Shown here: in pieces, positions 37,055 to 45,116 of the stretch
How the letters are laid out: each line of letters opens with the position of its first letter
Position numbering within the stretch: position 1 is the first letter of the stretch
DNA from: Rheinheimera sp.
Lineage (GTDB): Bacteria; Pseudomonadota; Gammaproteobacteria; Enterobacterales; Alteromonadaceae
NCBI GenBank assembly: GCA_003543135.1
Contig: DPJG01000006.1
Location: 208,374-272,373, forward strand
Length of the DNA stretch: 64,000 nucleotides
Direction: 5' to 3'
Position numbers and translations under genes: made by a program
Notes under the pieces: generated by a model
The model's database searches: none
Told to the model about the DNA's origin: nothing
What the model saw: only the letters and a program-made list of their open reading frames with translations

Positions 37055-37389
37055 ACAAATTCCTTCTATGTGCGAATAATGGCAGCAAAAAGAGAAGCCA
37101 GAGGTGATAACCTGGCTCAATTCAATATTTAACAAAAAGTTACACTAACGTAAAAACAATATAGTCTCAAGCACTTGTAGATGATTGAGCACTGTAACAG
37201 CAATGCAGGTGCGCTGCAGTCAGGCCATTGTGCAGCATCATTTTGATATTGTCAGTGGGAAGCCCCTCCCCGCCTGGCAAAGACTGCAACGGCTACGGTA
37301 TTTCGGTGGTGTATTGAGCAGATGCGCCATCAACACCAGCAACAAATAGCGGCCTCTGATTTGAGCAGGGTCTTGAAGTATCACAGGGG
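37055..37389. other. Non-coding gap between the accessory run and the cys terminator
   Basis: No convincing gene. An open frame at 37238-37471 on the minus strand crosses the two hairpins and is rejected. The right end must carry the promoter of the 36476-37054 gene; no clear hexamers can be named. Confidence 0.5.
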
Positions 37390-37424
37390 AAAAAGAAGTC
37401 ACTTGAGCGGCGCAACAAGTGACT
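37390..37424 (-). terminator. Rho-independent terminator of sbp-cysT-cysW
   Basis: Perfect 9-bp stem AGTCACTTG (37397-37405)/CAAGTGACT (37416-37424). On the minus strand it is followed by TCTTTTTCCCC. It lies about 90 bp after the cysW stop. Confidence 0.85.
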
Positions 37425-37454
37425 CGCCTGGCCTGGTGAACACCTGGCCAGGCG
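37425..37454. repeat. Second, longer hairpin adjoining the terminator
   Basis: A 14-bp stem with one mismatch and an AA loop (CGCCTGGCC...GGCCAGGCG arms), directly abutting the terminator stem. It has no T-run and could protect the mRNA end, be a protein-binding palindrome, or be a REP-like unit. Confidence 0.6.
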
Positions 37455-37512
37455 TTATACAAAGTGAGCAAAAACCAGGCGTGCTTTAACTAAAGCGGCA
37501 GCGCAAGGCAGG

Positions 37513-38412
37513 TTACTCTACCTGCCTTAACCTGGCAGCTTCGGCATAATCTTTGGCGGCGCGCCATTCCAAAGTGCTTTTAAGCAGCAGCGTCAACAGT
37601 GCCAATAACGCCAGCAAGGACGACACGGCAAAAGCGGCGGCAAACTGGTATTCGTTATAAAGAATTTCGATATGCAGTGGCATGGTGTTGGTTTGTTCGC
37701 GGATCTTGCCCGACACCACAGAAACAGCACCAAACTCGCCCATAGCGCGGGCGTTACATAAAATAATGCCGTACAACAGCGCCCATTTAATCGAAGGTAA
37801 AGTCACCCGCCAAAAGGTTTGCCAGCCGTTGGCGCCTAAGGTCAGCGCTGCTTCTTCCTGCTCGCGGCCCTGCTCCTGCATCAAAGGGATCAGTTCACGG
37901 GCGACATAAGGAAAGGTGATAAAAATTGTCACCAGCACTATGCCTGGCACGGCAAACATCACACCTAAGTCGTGCTCGTTCAGCCATTCCCCCCACCAAC
38001 CGCGGGCGCCAAAAATCAGCATAAAACTTAAACCGGCAATCACAGGCGACACCGCAATAGGCAAGTCGATTAAAGTGATTAATAACTGCTTGCCGCTAAA
38101 ACGGAATTTGGCAATGGCCCAGCTGGCCGCCAGACCAAAAATCACATTACAGGGCACTGCTATCAGCGCTGCTATTAGGGTAAGTTTTATCGCATGAGCA
38201 GCGGCAGGTTCGGTAATAGCAGCCAGATACACACCCCAGCCTTTGGCAAAAGCTTCACCAAACACAATCACCAGCGGCAATAACAAAAACAAGGTTAAAA
38301 ACCCAAGCGCCAGCGCCGTTAATAACCATCTTAACCACAAAGGTTCGGCCGTGGCTTTACGTAGTTGCGCTGCGGGCACAGTGTTTAAGCTGTTTAATTC
38401 AATCACACTCAT
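37513..38412 (-). CDS. cysW: Sulfate ABC transporter permease CysW
   Basis: Inner-membrane permease of the sulfate/thiosulfate importer: 299 aa with six helices and the ABC contact loop [20 protein letters not shown] (about 200-219). CysW-type traits are the longer N-terminal region and the [14 protein letters not shown] segment. Its ATG overlaps the cysT stop (ATGA). It is the last gene of sbp-cysT-cysW and is followed by a strong terminator. The ATPase is missing from this operon; cysA at 20.1 kb is the likely partner. Confidence 0.93.
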   Translation of the reverse strand: MSVIELNSLNTVPAAQLRKATAEPLWLRWLLTALALGFLTLFLLLPLVIVFGEAFAKGWGVYLAAITEPAAAHAIKLTLIAALIAVPCNVIFGLAASWAIAKFRFSGKQLLITLIDLPIAVSPVIAGLSFMLIFGARGWWGEWLNEHDLGVMFAVPGIVLVTIFITFPYVARELIPLMQEQGREQEEAALTLGANGWQTFWRVTLPSIKWALLYGIILCNARAMGEFGAVSVVSGKIREQTNTMPLHIEILYNEYQFAAAFAVSSLLALLALLTLLLKSTLEWRAAKDYAEAARLRQVE

Positions 38413-39251
38413 TTTGCCCCACCCTGTCTTTGGTTGCTCCAGTGCTGCAATGCATTAATCAGCAGCAATAACAAAAATGAAATCAGCAGCATCACAGTGC
38501 CAAGCGCGGCGGCGCCGGCGTAATCGTATTGCTCCAGCCGCGACATAATCAGCAGAGGCGTAATTTCAGTGCGAAACGGCATATTGCCACTGATAAACAC
38601 CACAGAGCCGTATTCGCCGATAGCGCGGGCAAATGCCAGGGCAAAACCTGTCAGTAAAGACGGAATAAGCGCCGGAAATATCACTCGGCAAAAAGTTTGT
38701 AAGCGGTTGGCCCCTAAGCTGGCCGCTGCTTCTTCCAGCTCTTTATCAATGTCTTCCAGCACCGGCTGCACTGTGCGCACCACAAAAGGCAAACCAATAA
38801 AAATAAGCGCCAGCGTCACGCCAAAAGCGCTGTAAGCCACCTTAATACCAAGTGCATGAAAATATTGGCCAATCCAGCCGTTGGGTGCATAAAGTGCGGT
38901 TAAGGCAATACCGGCCACTGCCGTTGGCAAGGCAAAAGGTAAATCCACCAGCGCGTCCACCACTTTTTTACCAGGAAAGCTATAACGCACCAGCACCCAG
39001 GCCACCAGCAAACCAAAGACCAAGTTCACCAGCGCTGCCACCAAAGAAGCGCCAAAAGTCAGCTGGTAACTGGCAATGGCCCGCTCTGTGGTTACCACTT
39101 GCCAGAAATCAGCCAGGCTTAACTCAAAACTTTTTAACAGCAACGCCGACAGTGGAATAAACACAATCAAACTTAAATAAAAGGTGGTAAAGCCCATCGA
39201 CAGGCCAAAACCGGGTAACACCGATTTTTTACGTTTGGAAAAAAAGCCCAA
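38409..39251 (-). CDS. cysT: Sulfate ABC transporter permease CysT (CysU)
   Basis: Partner permease of CysW: 280 aa with six helices. The N-terminus [19 protein letters not shown] and the contact loop [20 protein letters not shown] fit CysT, as does [17 protein letters not shown]. The only start before the conserved KKSVLPGF sequence is a TTG at 39251, with GAGGTG four bases upstream, so a rare TTG start is likely. It lies between sbp (123 bp upstream) and cysW (4-bp overlap). Confidence 0.92.
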   Translation of the reverse strand: MGFFSKRKKSVLPGFGLSMGFTTFYLSLIVFIPLSALLLKSFELSLADFWQVVTTERAIASYQLTFGASLVAALVNLVFGLLVAWVLVRYSFPGKKVVDALVDLPFALPTAVAGIALTALYAPNGWIGQYFHALGIKVAYSAFGVTLALIFIGLPFVVRTVQPVLEDIDKELEEAAASLGANRLQTFCRVIFPALIPSLLTGFALAFARAIGEYGSVVFISGNMPFRTEITPLLIMSRLEQYDYAGAAALGTVMLLISFLLLLLINALQHWSNQRQGGAK

Positions 39252-39374
39252 GGCTCACCTCATACAAAATGTAACTGTTGTTGGTTATGGATAGCGCCCG
39301 GCCGCTGTGCCGGGCTTGATTTTGTGTGTTTTTGCTGCCAGCTGCCGCCTTCACAAGCGCGAACAACAACCGCC

Positions 39375-40370
39375 TTAACGGTAAATGCTGTCAAAAATGC
39401 CGCCTTCAGCAAAATGCGTTTGCTGCAGTTTGGCCCAGCCGCCCAAATCGTCAGCACTGACTAACTTCATTGCCGGAAACTTATTGGCAAATTCAGCGGC
39501 AACCTTGCTATCGACCGGCCGGTAATAATGTTGCGCCACAATACGTTGTGCTTCCGGGCTGTATAAATATTCCAGATAAGCCTGGGCTAAAGCTAAATTG
39601 CCTTTTTTCTGTGCACGTTTGTCCACCACAGCCACTGAAGGCTGCGCCAGCACCGACACCGAAGGCACTACAATTTCTACCTGATCGGCCCCTAACTCGT
39701 TGACGGCTAAAAAGGCTTCGTTTTCCCAGGTCAGCAGCACGTCGCCTATGCCACGCTGCACAAAAGTAGTGGTAGAACCGCGCGCGCCCGAGTCCAGCAC
39801 CGGCACATTACGGTAAATTTTGCTGACAAAAGCTTTGGCTTCTTCGTCACTCTGGCCCTGAGCCTTGGCATAAGCCCAGGCGCCGAGATAATTCCAGCGG
39901 GCACCACCCGAAGTTTTTGGATTGGGGGTGATCACATCCAAACCGTCACGGGTTAAATCGTGCCAATCGGTAATTTCCTTGGGATTGCCTTTACGCACCA
40001 AAAACACAATGGTCGAAGTGTAAGGTGCACTTTGGTGTGGCAGGCGGTTTTTCCAGTCGGCAGGCAATAAACCGGCTACTTTGGCCAGGGGGTCAATGTC
40101 CACTTCCAGCGCCAGCGTCACCACGTCGGCACGCAGGCCATCCAGCACGGAACGGGCCTGACTGCCGGAGCCGCCATGCGACTGCTCAACTTTAACGGTG
40201 CCGCCGGTTTTGGTCTGCCAGTAGGCAGCAAAAGCTTTGTTGTAGTCGCGATATAGTTCGCGGGTGGGGTCGTACGACACATTCAGCAGCGTTTGTTCTT
40301 TGGCAACTAACGGCAGTGCTGTACTGAATGCCGCCAGCAGCAAAGCAACCCACAATGACTTTCTTTTCAT
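39375..40370 (-). CDS. sbp: Periplasmic sulfate-binding protein
   Basis: A 331-aa exported binding protein delivering sulfate (or thiosulfate) to CysT/CysW. The signal peptide is about 1-24 ([17 protein letters not shown]). The mature start [20 protein letters not shown] is diagnostic of the Sbp/CysP family, as are [14 protein letters not shown] and [16 protein letters not shown]. The ATG at 40370 has AGGA seven bases upstream; a GTG codon directly before it is not needed. Whether it is Sbp or CysP cannot be settled by eye. Confidence 0.93.
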   Translation of the reverse strand: MKRKSLWVALLLAAFSTALPLVAKEQTLLNVSYDPTRELYRDYNKAFAAYWQTKTGGTVKVEQSHGGSGSQARSVLDGLRADVVTLALEVDIDPLAKVAGLLPADWKNRLPHQSAPYTSTIVFLVRKGNPKEITDWHDLTRDGLDVITPNPKTSGGARWNYLGAWAYAKAQGQSDEEAKAFVSKIYRNVPVLDSGARGSTTTFVQRGIGDVLLTWENEAFLAVNELGADQVEIVVPSVSVLAQPSVAVVDKRAQKKGNLALAQAYLEYLYSPEAQRIVAQHYYRPVDSKVAAEFANKFPAMKLVSADDLGGWAKLQQTHFAEGGIFDSIYR

Positions 40371-40420
40371 CACTTTATCCTGTGCAGCCTGGTTGCCGCG
40401 CCAAATCTCAAAACTGGATA

Positions 40421-40439
40421 TTCAGACGTCTGAACATCT
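40421..40439 (-). promoter_or_regulatory. Met-box-like palindrome upstream of sbp
   Basis: TTCAGACGTCTGAA (40421-40434) is a perfect 14-bp palindrome containing the exact met-box consensus AGACGTCT (40424-40431). The adjoining GAACATCT matches 5 of 8. It lies 54 bp before the sbp ATG. MetJ normally needs two or more good boxes, and only one is strong here, so binding is a hypothesis. Confidence 0.4.
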
Positions 40440-40534
40440 TCTTATTGGCGCAGACTAAAACAATTCACACAAGATAAAAAGAATCAAAAAGTACTTCTCT
40501 ATATCAAAAAGAAATATGGCCGGGGTTAATTCGC

Positions 40535-41707
40535 TTACACAGCGCCAAAACGAGCCTGAATGCCAGGCAGACTGCCATCTGAATACAACCAGCGTCCTTG
40601 TGCCATCACGGCTTTTATCGTCAGCGTAGTTTTATCCAGCAGCACTAAATCGGCATCTGCCCCCACTGCAATCTTGCCTTTTTTCGGCAGTTTTAAAATG
40701 CGCGCCGGGTTTTGTGTCACCACCTGCAACGCAATTTCAGTGGGCACGCCCAGCCTGATAGCGTCTGCCACTTCTTCATACAAGGACGCAATACGCCCTT
40801 CACCCAGGCCAATAAAGTTATTGTTGCTGTCAAATTCCGGTAACGAAGCGTTGGCGTCGGAGGAAAAACTAATGTTGTTAATATTCACCCCTTGTTGCCA
40901 GGCCTGCAGCAAGGCGTCGGCGCATTTAATTTCGCCCTGGGCTAAATCCTGCGCTGTGGTGCTGGTGGTAAAGTCGATATAGCCGCCGGCTGCCACATAA
41001 GTAAAACCCATCTGCAGCAAATGCTGGTTGCGGTTGATATGGGTGGGATAAAACTGAGTCAGCGGAATATCGCTGCTTTGCGCAACCTCGTGCAATAAAC
41101 TGAGGCCGGCAGCGGCAGAACCCACATGCACACTGACAATACCGGCTTTACCCGCCAGCATACCGCCGACTCTGGCTTGTGATGCCAGTTTTTTCAGCTC
41201 ATCGGCAGTGGGTTGGGACGAACGGTGGTCAGCAATCGCCACCTCCCCCACGCCAATAAACTTATCAATCAGCACCAGGTCTTCCATCACGTCGGCCATT
41301 AAAGTGCGGGCCGGAATTTGATAAGAGCCGGTGTAACAATAACAAGTCACGCCAAGCTCGTTAAAAGCGCTGGCCTTGGCCAATAAGTTGGTTAAGGTAC
41401 GGGTGACAGCGTCTGTGCCCAGCACCCCCACCAAAGTGGTGACGCCGGCGCGTGCGGCATCGGCAAACTGCATCTCTGAAGTACGGGTGGTAAAACCACC
41501 TTCGCCACCGCCACCAATAATATGCGCCAGTGAATCAACAAAACCAGGTACCAGCAAACAGCCGCTGGCTTCCAGCTCAAAAACTTCAGCGCCCTGAATA
41601 TCCAGCTGCTGAGCCAAACCAGCAATCCTATTGCCGGCAACCAACAGTTGCTGCACTCCCAAAGCGGCCGGACTGTAAACTTCTGCCTGGCTTATCCGCG
41701 TAATCAT
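40535..41707 (-). CDS. iadA: Isoaspartyl dipeptidase-like amidohydrolase (IadA family)
   Basis: Splits beta-aspartyl dipeptides; in cyanophycin breakdown the substrate would be beta-Asp-Arg. The 390 aa match the length of the E. coli enzyme. Family landmarks are IIGGGGEGGFTTRT, HVGSAAAGL (metal His), FYPTHINRN (metal His) and FSSDANAS (metal/catalytic Asp). Oddities: the usual zinc HxH pair after VPGFVD reads SLAH, so the first His (position 60) is Leu, and the position of the bridging lysine reads GVGEVAIADHR with Glu. The Glu form may be a subfamily trait; the Leu is unexpected. The ATG at 41707 has AAGGAA seven bases upstream. It is the last gene of the receptor-peptidase-carrier-dipeptidase run. 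Confidence 0.88.
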   Translation of the reverse strand: MITRISQAEVYSPAALGVQQLLVAGNRIAGLAQQLDIQGAEVFELEASGCLLVPGFVDSLAHIIGGGGEGGFTTRTSEMQFADAARAGVTTLVGVLGTDAVTRTLTNLLAKASAFNELGVTCYCYTGSYQIPARTLMADVMEDLVLIDKFIGVGEVAIADHRSSQPTADELKKLASQARVGGMLAGKAGIVSVHVGSAAAGLSLLHEVAQSSDIPLTQFYPTHINRNQHLLQMGFTYVAAGGYIDFTTSTTAQDLAQGEIKCADALLQAWQQGVNINNISFSSDANASLPEFDSNNNFIGLGEGRIASLYEEVADAIRLGVPTEIALQVVTQNPARILKLPKKGKIAVGADADLVLLDKTTLTIKAVMAQGRWLYSDGSLPGIQARFGAV

Positions 41708-41775
41708 GCTTGTATTCCTTTTGCTGGGTAAAGGCCGGTGCAGCACCGGCGACTAGGCTGTTCCGGTCGCGGCTG

Positions 41776-43266
41776 TTAAAAACCAAGCAAGACCGCCACT
41801 GCCACAGTGCTGATGCTCATCAGCGTTAACAACAACCACAAAGGCCACATGGCTTTGAGCCATTTACTAAAATCAACCCCGGCAATCGCCAGCGTGCCCA
41901 TCAGCGCCGGTGACGTGGGATAAAACAAATGCGCCAGACCATCACCCAGCTGAAAAGCCAATACCGCCACCTGCCGGCTGACGCCAACCAAATCGGATAA
42001 AGGCGCCATCAGCGGCATGGTTAAGGCTGCCTGGCCTGAGCCGGACGTAACAAAAAAATTAAAACCACTCTGAAACACCAGCATGCCCTGTGCTGCCACC
42101 ATGGCGCCGTGCCCGCTAATCGTCTCTGCCGCATGGTGCAATAAGGTATTGATAATGGTGGGTTCGCTGGCACTGGTGCCGCCCAGCAGCAAAATAATGC
42201 CCTGTGCTATGCCCACCACCATAGCGGCCGGTAACAGTTGTGCCGCCCCTTGTTTAAAGGCGTCGACATAGTCGTTAACGCTGGCGCCATTTAACCGGGC
42301 TATCCGCCCGACAGAACCCGCCAGCAAGGCCATTACAAAAAACTGCGTGGCAATTTCGCGCAGGTAATAACCCTGCATTACCACGCCCCACACCATCCAG
42401 GCCATGCCACCGAACAAAATCAGCACGACCAGCAAGTGGGCAAAACAAAACTGATGTTCAATGTTAAAACTGGCCTTGTGGCCGCCGTCCGGCTGCGACT
42501 GACGCAAACGCTCTGCCCGCCACATAAACCAGCCGGTGTAAATCAGCGTAAAAACCAGCCACATCAGCATACGAAAGCCTGAGCCCGATAAAGGCGCCAG
42601 CCCGGCAATACTCTGGGCTATCGCTACTGAAAATGGATTCATCCAGGAAGTCGCAAAACCAATCTGGGTGGCGCCATAAGTCAGTAGCACTGCGGTAATG
42701 GCGTCGTAACCCAAGATCCGCACCAGCGGCAATAAAATCAGCGCAAAGGCCATGGCCTCTTCACCCATGCCAAACACAGCGCCGCCGAGCGAAAACAAAA
42801 ATGCCAACAGCGGCAACAACAAGCGGGCCTTATGTTGCAGGCTGTTGATCAGCATTTTTAACGCTTCATCAATGGCACCGGTTCGCAACAACACACCAAA
42901 ACTACCGCCCACCAGCAGAATAAATACCACCACACCAATGGCGGAACCCTGACGCGAGCCTGAAGTCATGCCATCAAAAAAAGCGGTCAGTAGGCCAGTG
43001 TTATCGCCATCGGCAAACAAGGCGGCAGGCTGAGCCTCGCCATTGTTAGCTTGTTGATAACTACCAGCGACCAGCAATTGCCGGCCGGTTTCCACATCCA
43101 GGCGGGTTTCAAACTGACCACGAGGCATAAAAAGGGTAAGCAGCGCACAGACCAGCAACACGCCAAACACAATCAGCAGGGTGTCGGGCATTTGCCAGCC
43201 TTTGGCCGGCACTGTTGCCGCCTGCTCTGACAGGGCAGGCGTTGTTGGTTTTACATCTTGATTCAT
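41776..43266 (-). CDS. YfcC-type (ArcD-like) basic amino acid/peptide transporter
   Basis: A 496-aa inner-membrane carrier with about 12 helices, of the YfcC/C4-dicarboxylate-ArcD superfamily. Landmarks are LFMPRGQFE near the first helix, VGGSFGVLLRTGAIDEAL, GMGEEAMAFALILLPL, GYDAITAVLLTYGATQIGF and GLAHLFYPTSPALMG. Relatives carry arginine/ornithine, dicarboxylates or dipeptides. Next to a cyanophycinase-like gene and iadA, the likely cargo is beta-Asp-Arg or related dipeptides; that is inference. Its ATG overlaps the stop of the S51 gene (TGATG), so translation is coupled. Confidence 0.87.
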   Translation of the reverse strand: MNQDVKPTTPALSEQAATVPAKGWQMPDTLLIVFGVLLVCALLTLFMPRGQFETRLDVETGRQLLVAGSYQQANNGEAQPAALFADGDNTGLLTAFFDGMTSGSRQGSAIGVVVFILLVGGSFGVLLRTGAIDEALKMLINSLQHKARLLLPLLAFLFSLGGAVFGMGEEAMAFALILLPLVRILGYDAITAVLLTYGATQIGFATSWMNPFSVAIAQSIAGLAPLSGSGFRMLMWLVFTLIYTGWFMWRAERLRQSQPDGGHKASFNIEHQFCFAHLLVVLILFGGMAWMVWGVVMQGYYLREIATQFFVMALLAGSVGRIARLNGASVNDYVDAFKQGAAQLLPAAMVVGIAQGIILLLGGTSASEPTIINTLLHHAAETISGHGAMVAAQGMLVFQSGFNFFVTSGSGQAALTMPLMAPLSDLVGVSRQVAVLAFQLGDGLAHLFYPTSPALMGTLAIAGVDFSKWLKAMWPLWLLLTLMSISTVAVAVLLGF

Positions 43267-45065
43267 CAAAGCTTGACCTCAGCTTGCATCGGCAAATTGA
43301 TATAGTGCCACTGACCATCACTGCGCTGGCAGGCCGCATGCTGCAACGAAGGGCTGTGCCAGACTAAGCCGGGCAAAGCCTGATATGCCGCCTGATCAAT
43401 CAGCCGGCTGTCGGTTGGCCTGGCCTCACAGCCAAGCAGGCCCTGCCATTGTCCCTGACGGAAATGCAATACATCGCCCGCCAGAATCCTGCTGATCTGC
43501 AGGCCGCTGGCACGCCAGTCGTTTTTGTCCGCCAGGCTTTGCCGTTGCGCCTTGCTGGCATCCAGCACCCAGGCACCACCAACACCCAGCACCTGCAGCC
43601 TGGCGGTCAGGCCCGCTACCGCAGCACCACCATTGCCGGCTGTTTTTGGCTGGCCGGGCGCCTGTTCCGGCTGCTGGCTGTTCGGTTGCTCAGGGGCAAA
43701 ATTGACACGTAACACTGCACCTTCATCCACGCCCACACCATAAGCAGTGCCGGTATCCAGCAATAACCTTAATAAGCGTCCTTCGCGGTTACGCTGGCGA
43801 AAATGGGTGTCAGTCACGCCGAGGGAAAAAGTTTGCAGGCCGCCATCTGCTTTATACGTCAGCTGGCCCTCGACGGCCTGGCTGCTGCAACGCTGATGGA
43901 GTGCACACAAAGGCGAATTGGGGCTATCGGCCAGCGCCGGTAGTTGCAGCGCCACACTGCTGCGCCCGCCGCTGATCATGGGTATTGCCGTATCAGGCCG
44001 TCCCGATTGCACCGCAGTGCCGGCACTGGAACCCGCCAGCGGAATACCGGCTGCAACCTGCTTTAATAACAGTTGCGCCAGCGCGGTAAAACTGCCATCC
44101 GGCCGCTGCAGGCTGTGCATAGTCAGGGTCTGATCACCACCGTTGATAAAAATGGCATCCGCCTGTTGCACCGCCGCCAGCATGGCGGCTGGTTCTGCAC
44201 AAAGCCGCTGCTGATAGGCCGCCAGCTCCGGATAACGTTGGCTGCGGTTGTACTGACCGTTATAAATAAAACGCCGCTCATTTAAGTCAGAGCAATCGCC
44301 GCCCTGCGCCAGTGCAGGTTCCAGCGGTAGCCAGCCGGCATCAGCACCTGCTGCGGTAAACAGCTGCAGGTAATAATCCACCCATTGAAAGGGATCATTG
44401 GAAGATGCAGTGATCAACAAAAGCTTGGGCCTTGCCACAGGCTCGCCCCGCGCTTTGGCTCTGTCGGAAGCTGACTGCAAAAAAGCGCGGAACATCTGCT
44501 GCACATAAGGTTCGGTATCACGAAACGACAGCTGCATCATGGCGGTGCGGCCATCCTGGCGGGTCAGGCGAAGCTCAAACAAGTCATCCAGTAAATTCTG
44601 CTCGTCATCACTCAGCGCCAAAGGTGCGAGCGCTGTTAACCAGTCTTGTTCTTTCAGTGGCTTGCCGGCAAAACGCGCCATGTTGGCTTGCAGCCATTGC
44701 ACCACTTGTTGCTGCCGCTCTTTGCTACCTGGCCAGCCGGGTAAGGTGGCAAGTTGGGCGTTGCTAAAAACAAACTCTTTTTCGCGAAATGCTTCGCGGG
44801 AGGCAAAATAAGCTTCAGCCGCCTGCCGCCGCGCCGGCACACATAAATGTGGCTCGACGCTGGAACACAAAGGTTCACCACCGCCGAATAACCATAATTC
44901 TTTGCCCTGCAACTTAGGATCATCAGGCAAAATCTGCTGTGCTGCCTGCTTGTCAGCAAGTTGCTCTTTCATAATCTGCATTGCTGCCGCCTGAACTGTT
45001 GGCAATACTGTCGGCAACAACAGGCCCGCCAGCATGGCAAGGCGGATATTCAATCGCTGTTTCAT
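43266..45065 (-). CDS. Secreted cyanophycinase-like S51 peptidase
   Basis: A 599-aa exported serine peptidase of the S51 family (cyanophycinase/peptidase E). The signal peptide is about 1-26 (AMLAGLLLPTVLPTVQA). The core spans about 205-450: LLLITASSNDPFQWVDYY, IFINGGDQTLTMHSL, the nucleophile Ser347 in AGSSAGTAV, and the characteristic TDTHFRQRNREGRL with His421. The chain is twice the length of intracellular cyanophycinase, with a large N-terminal region (about 27-205) and a Gln/Pro-rich linker before a C-terminal domain. This fits an extracellular or periplasmic form that cuts cyanophycin to beta-Asp-Arg. Polymer specificity is inferred from the family and neighbours. Confidence 0.85.
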   Translation of the reverse strand: MKQRLNIRLAMLAGLLLPTVLPTVQAAAMQIMKEQLADKQAAQQILPDDPKLQGKELWLFGGGEPLCSSVEPHLCVPARRQAAEAYFASREAFREKEFVFSNAQLATLPGWPGSKERQQQVVQWLQANMARFAGKPLKEQDWLTALAPLALSDDEQNLLDDLFELRLTRQDGRTAMMQLSFRDTEPYVQQMFRAFLQSASDRAKARGEPVARPKLLLITASSNDPFQWVDYYLQLFTAAGADAGWLPLEPALAQGGDCSDLNERRFIYNGQYNRSQRYPELAAYQQRLCAEPAAMLAAVQQADAIFINGGDQTLTMHSLQRPDGSFTALAQLLLKQVAAGIPLAGSSAGTAVQSGRPDTAIPMISGGRSSVALQLPALADSPNSPLCALHQRCSSQAVEGQLTYKADGGLQTFSLGVTDTHFRQRNREGRLLRLLLDTGTAYGVGVDEGAVLRVNFAPEQPNSQQPEQAPGQPKTAGNGGAAVAGLTARLQVLGVGGAWVLDASKAQRQSLADKNDWRASGLQISRILAGDVLHFRQGQWQGLLGCEARPTDSRLIDQAAYQALPGLVWHSPSLQHAACQRSDGQWHYINLPMQAEVKL

Positions 45066-45116
45066 GAAAAATCCCGGGGCAAGGGCTGCCGGCCATGCCG
45101 GCAGCCTGTCATCACA

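Noticed and set aside
37238-37471. Minus-strand ORF of 77 codons
   Set aside because: It runs through both hairpins after cysW and has no protein features; chance frame.
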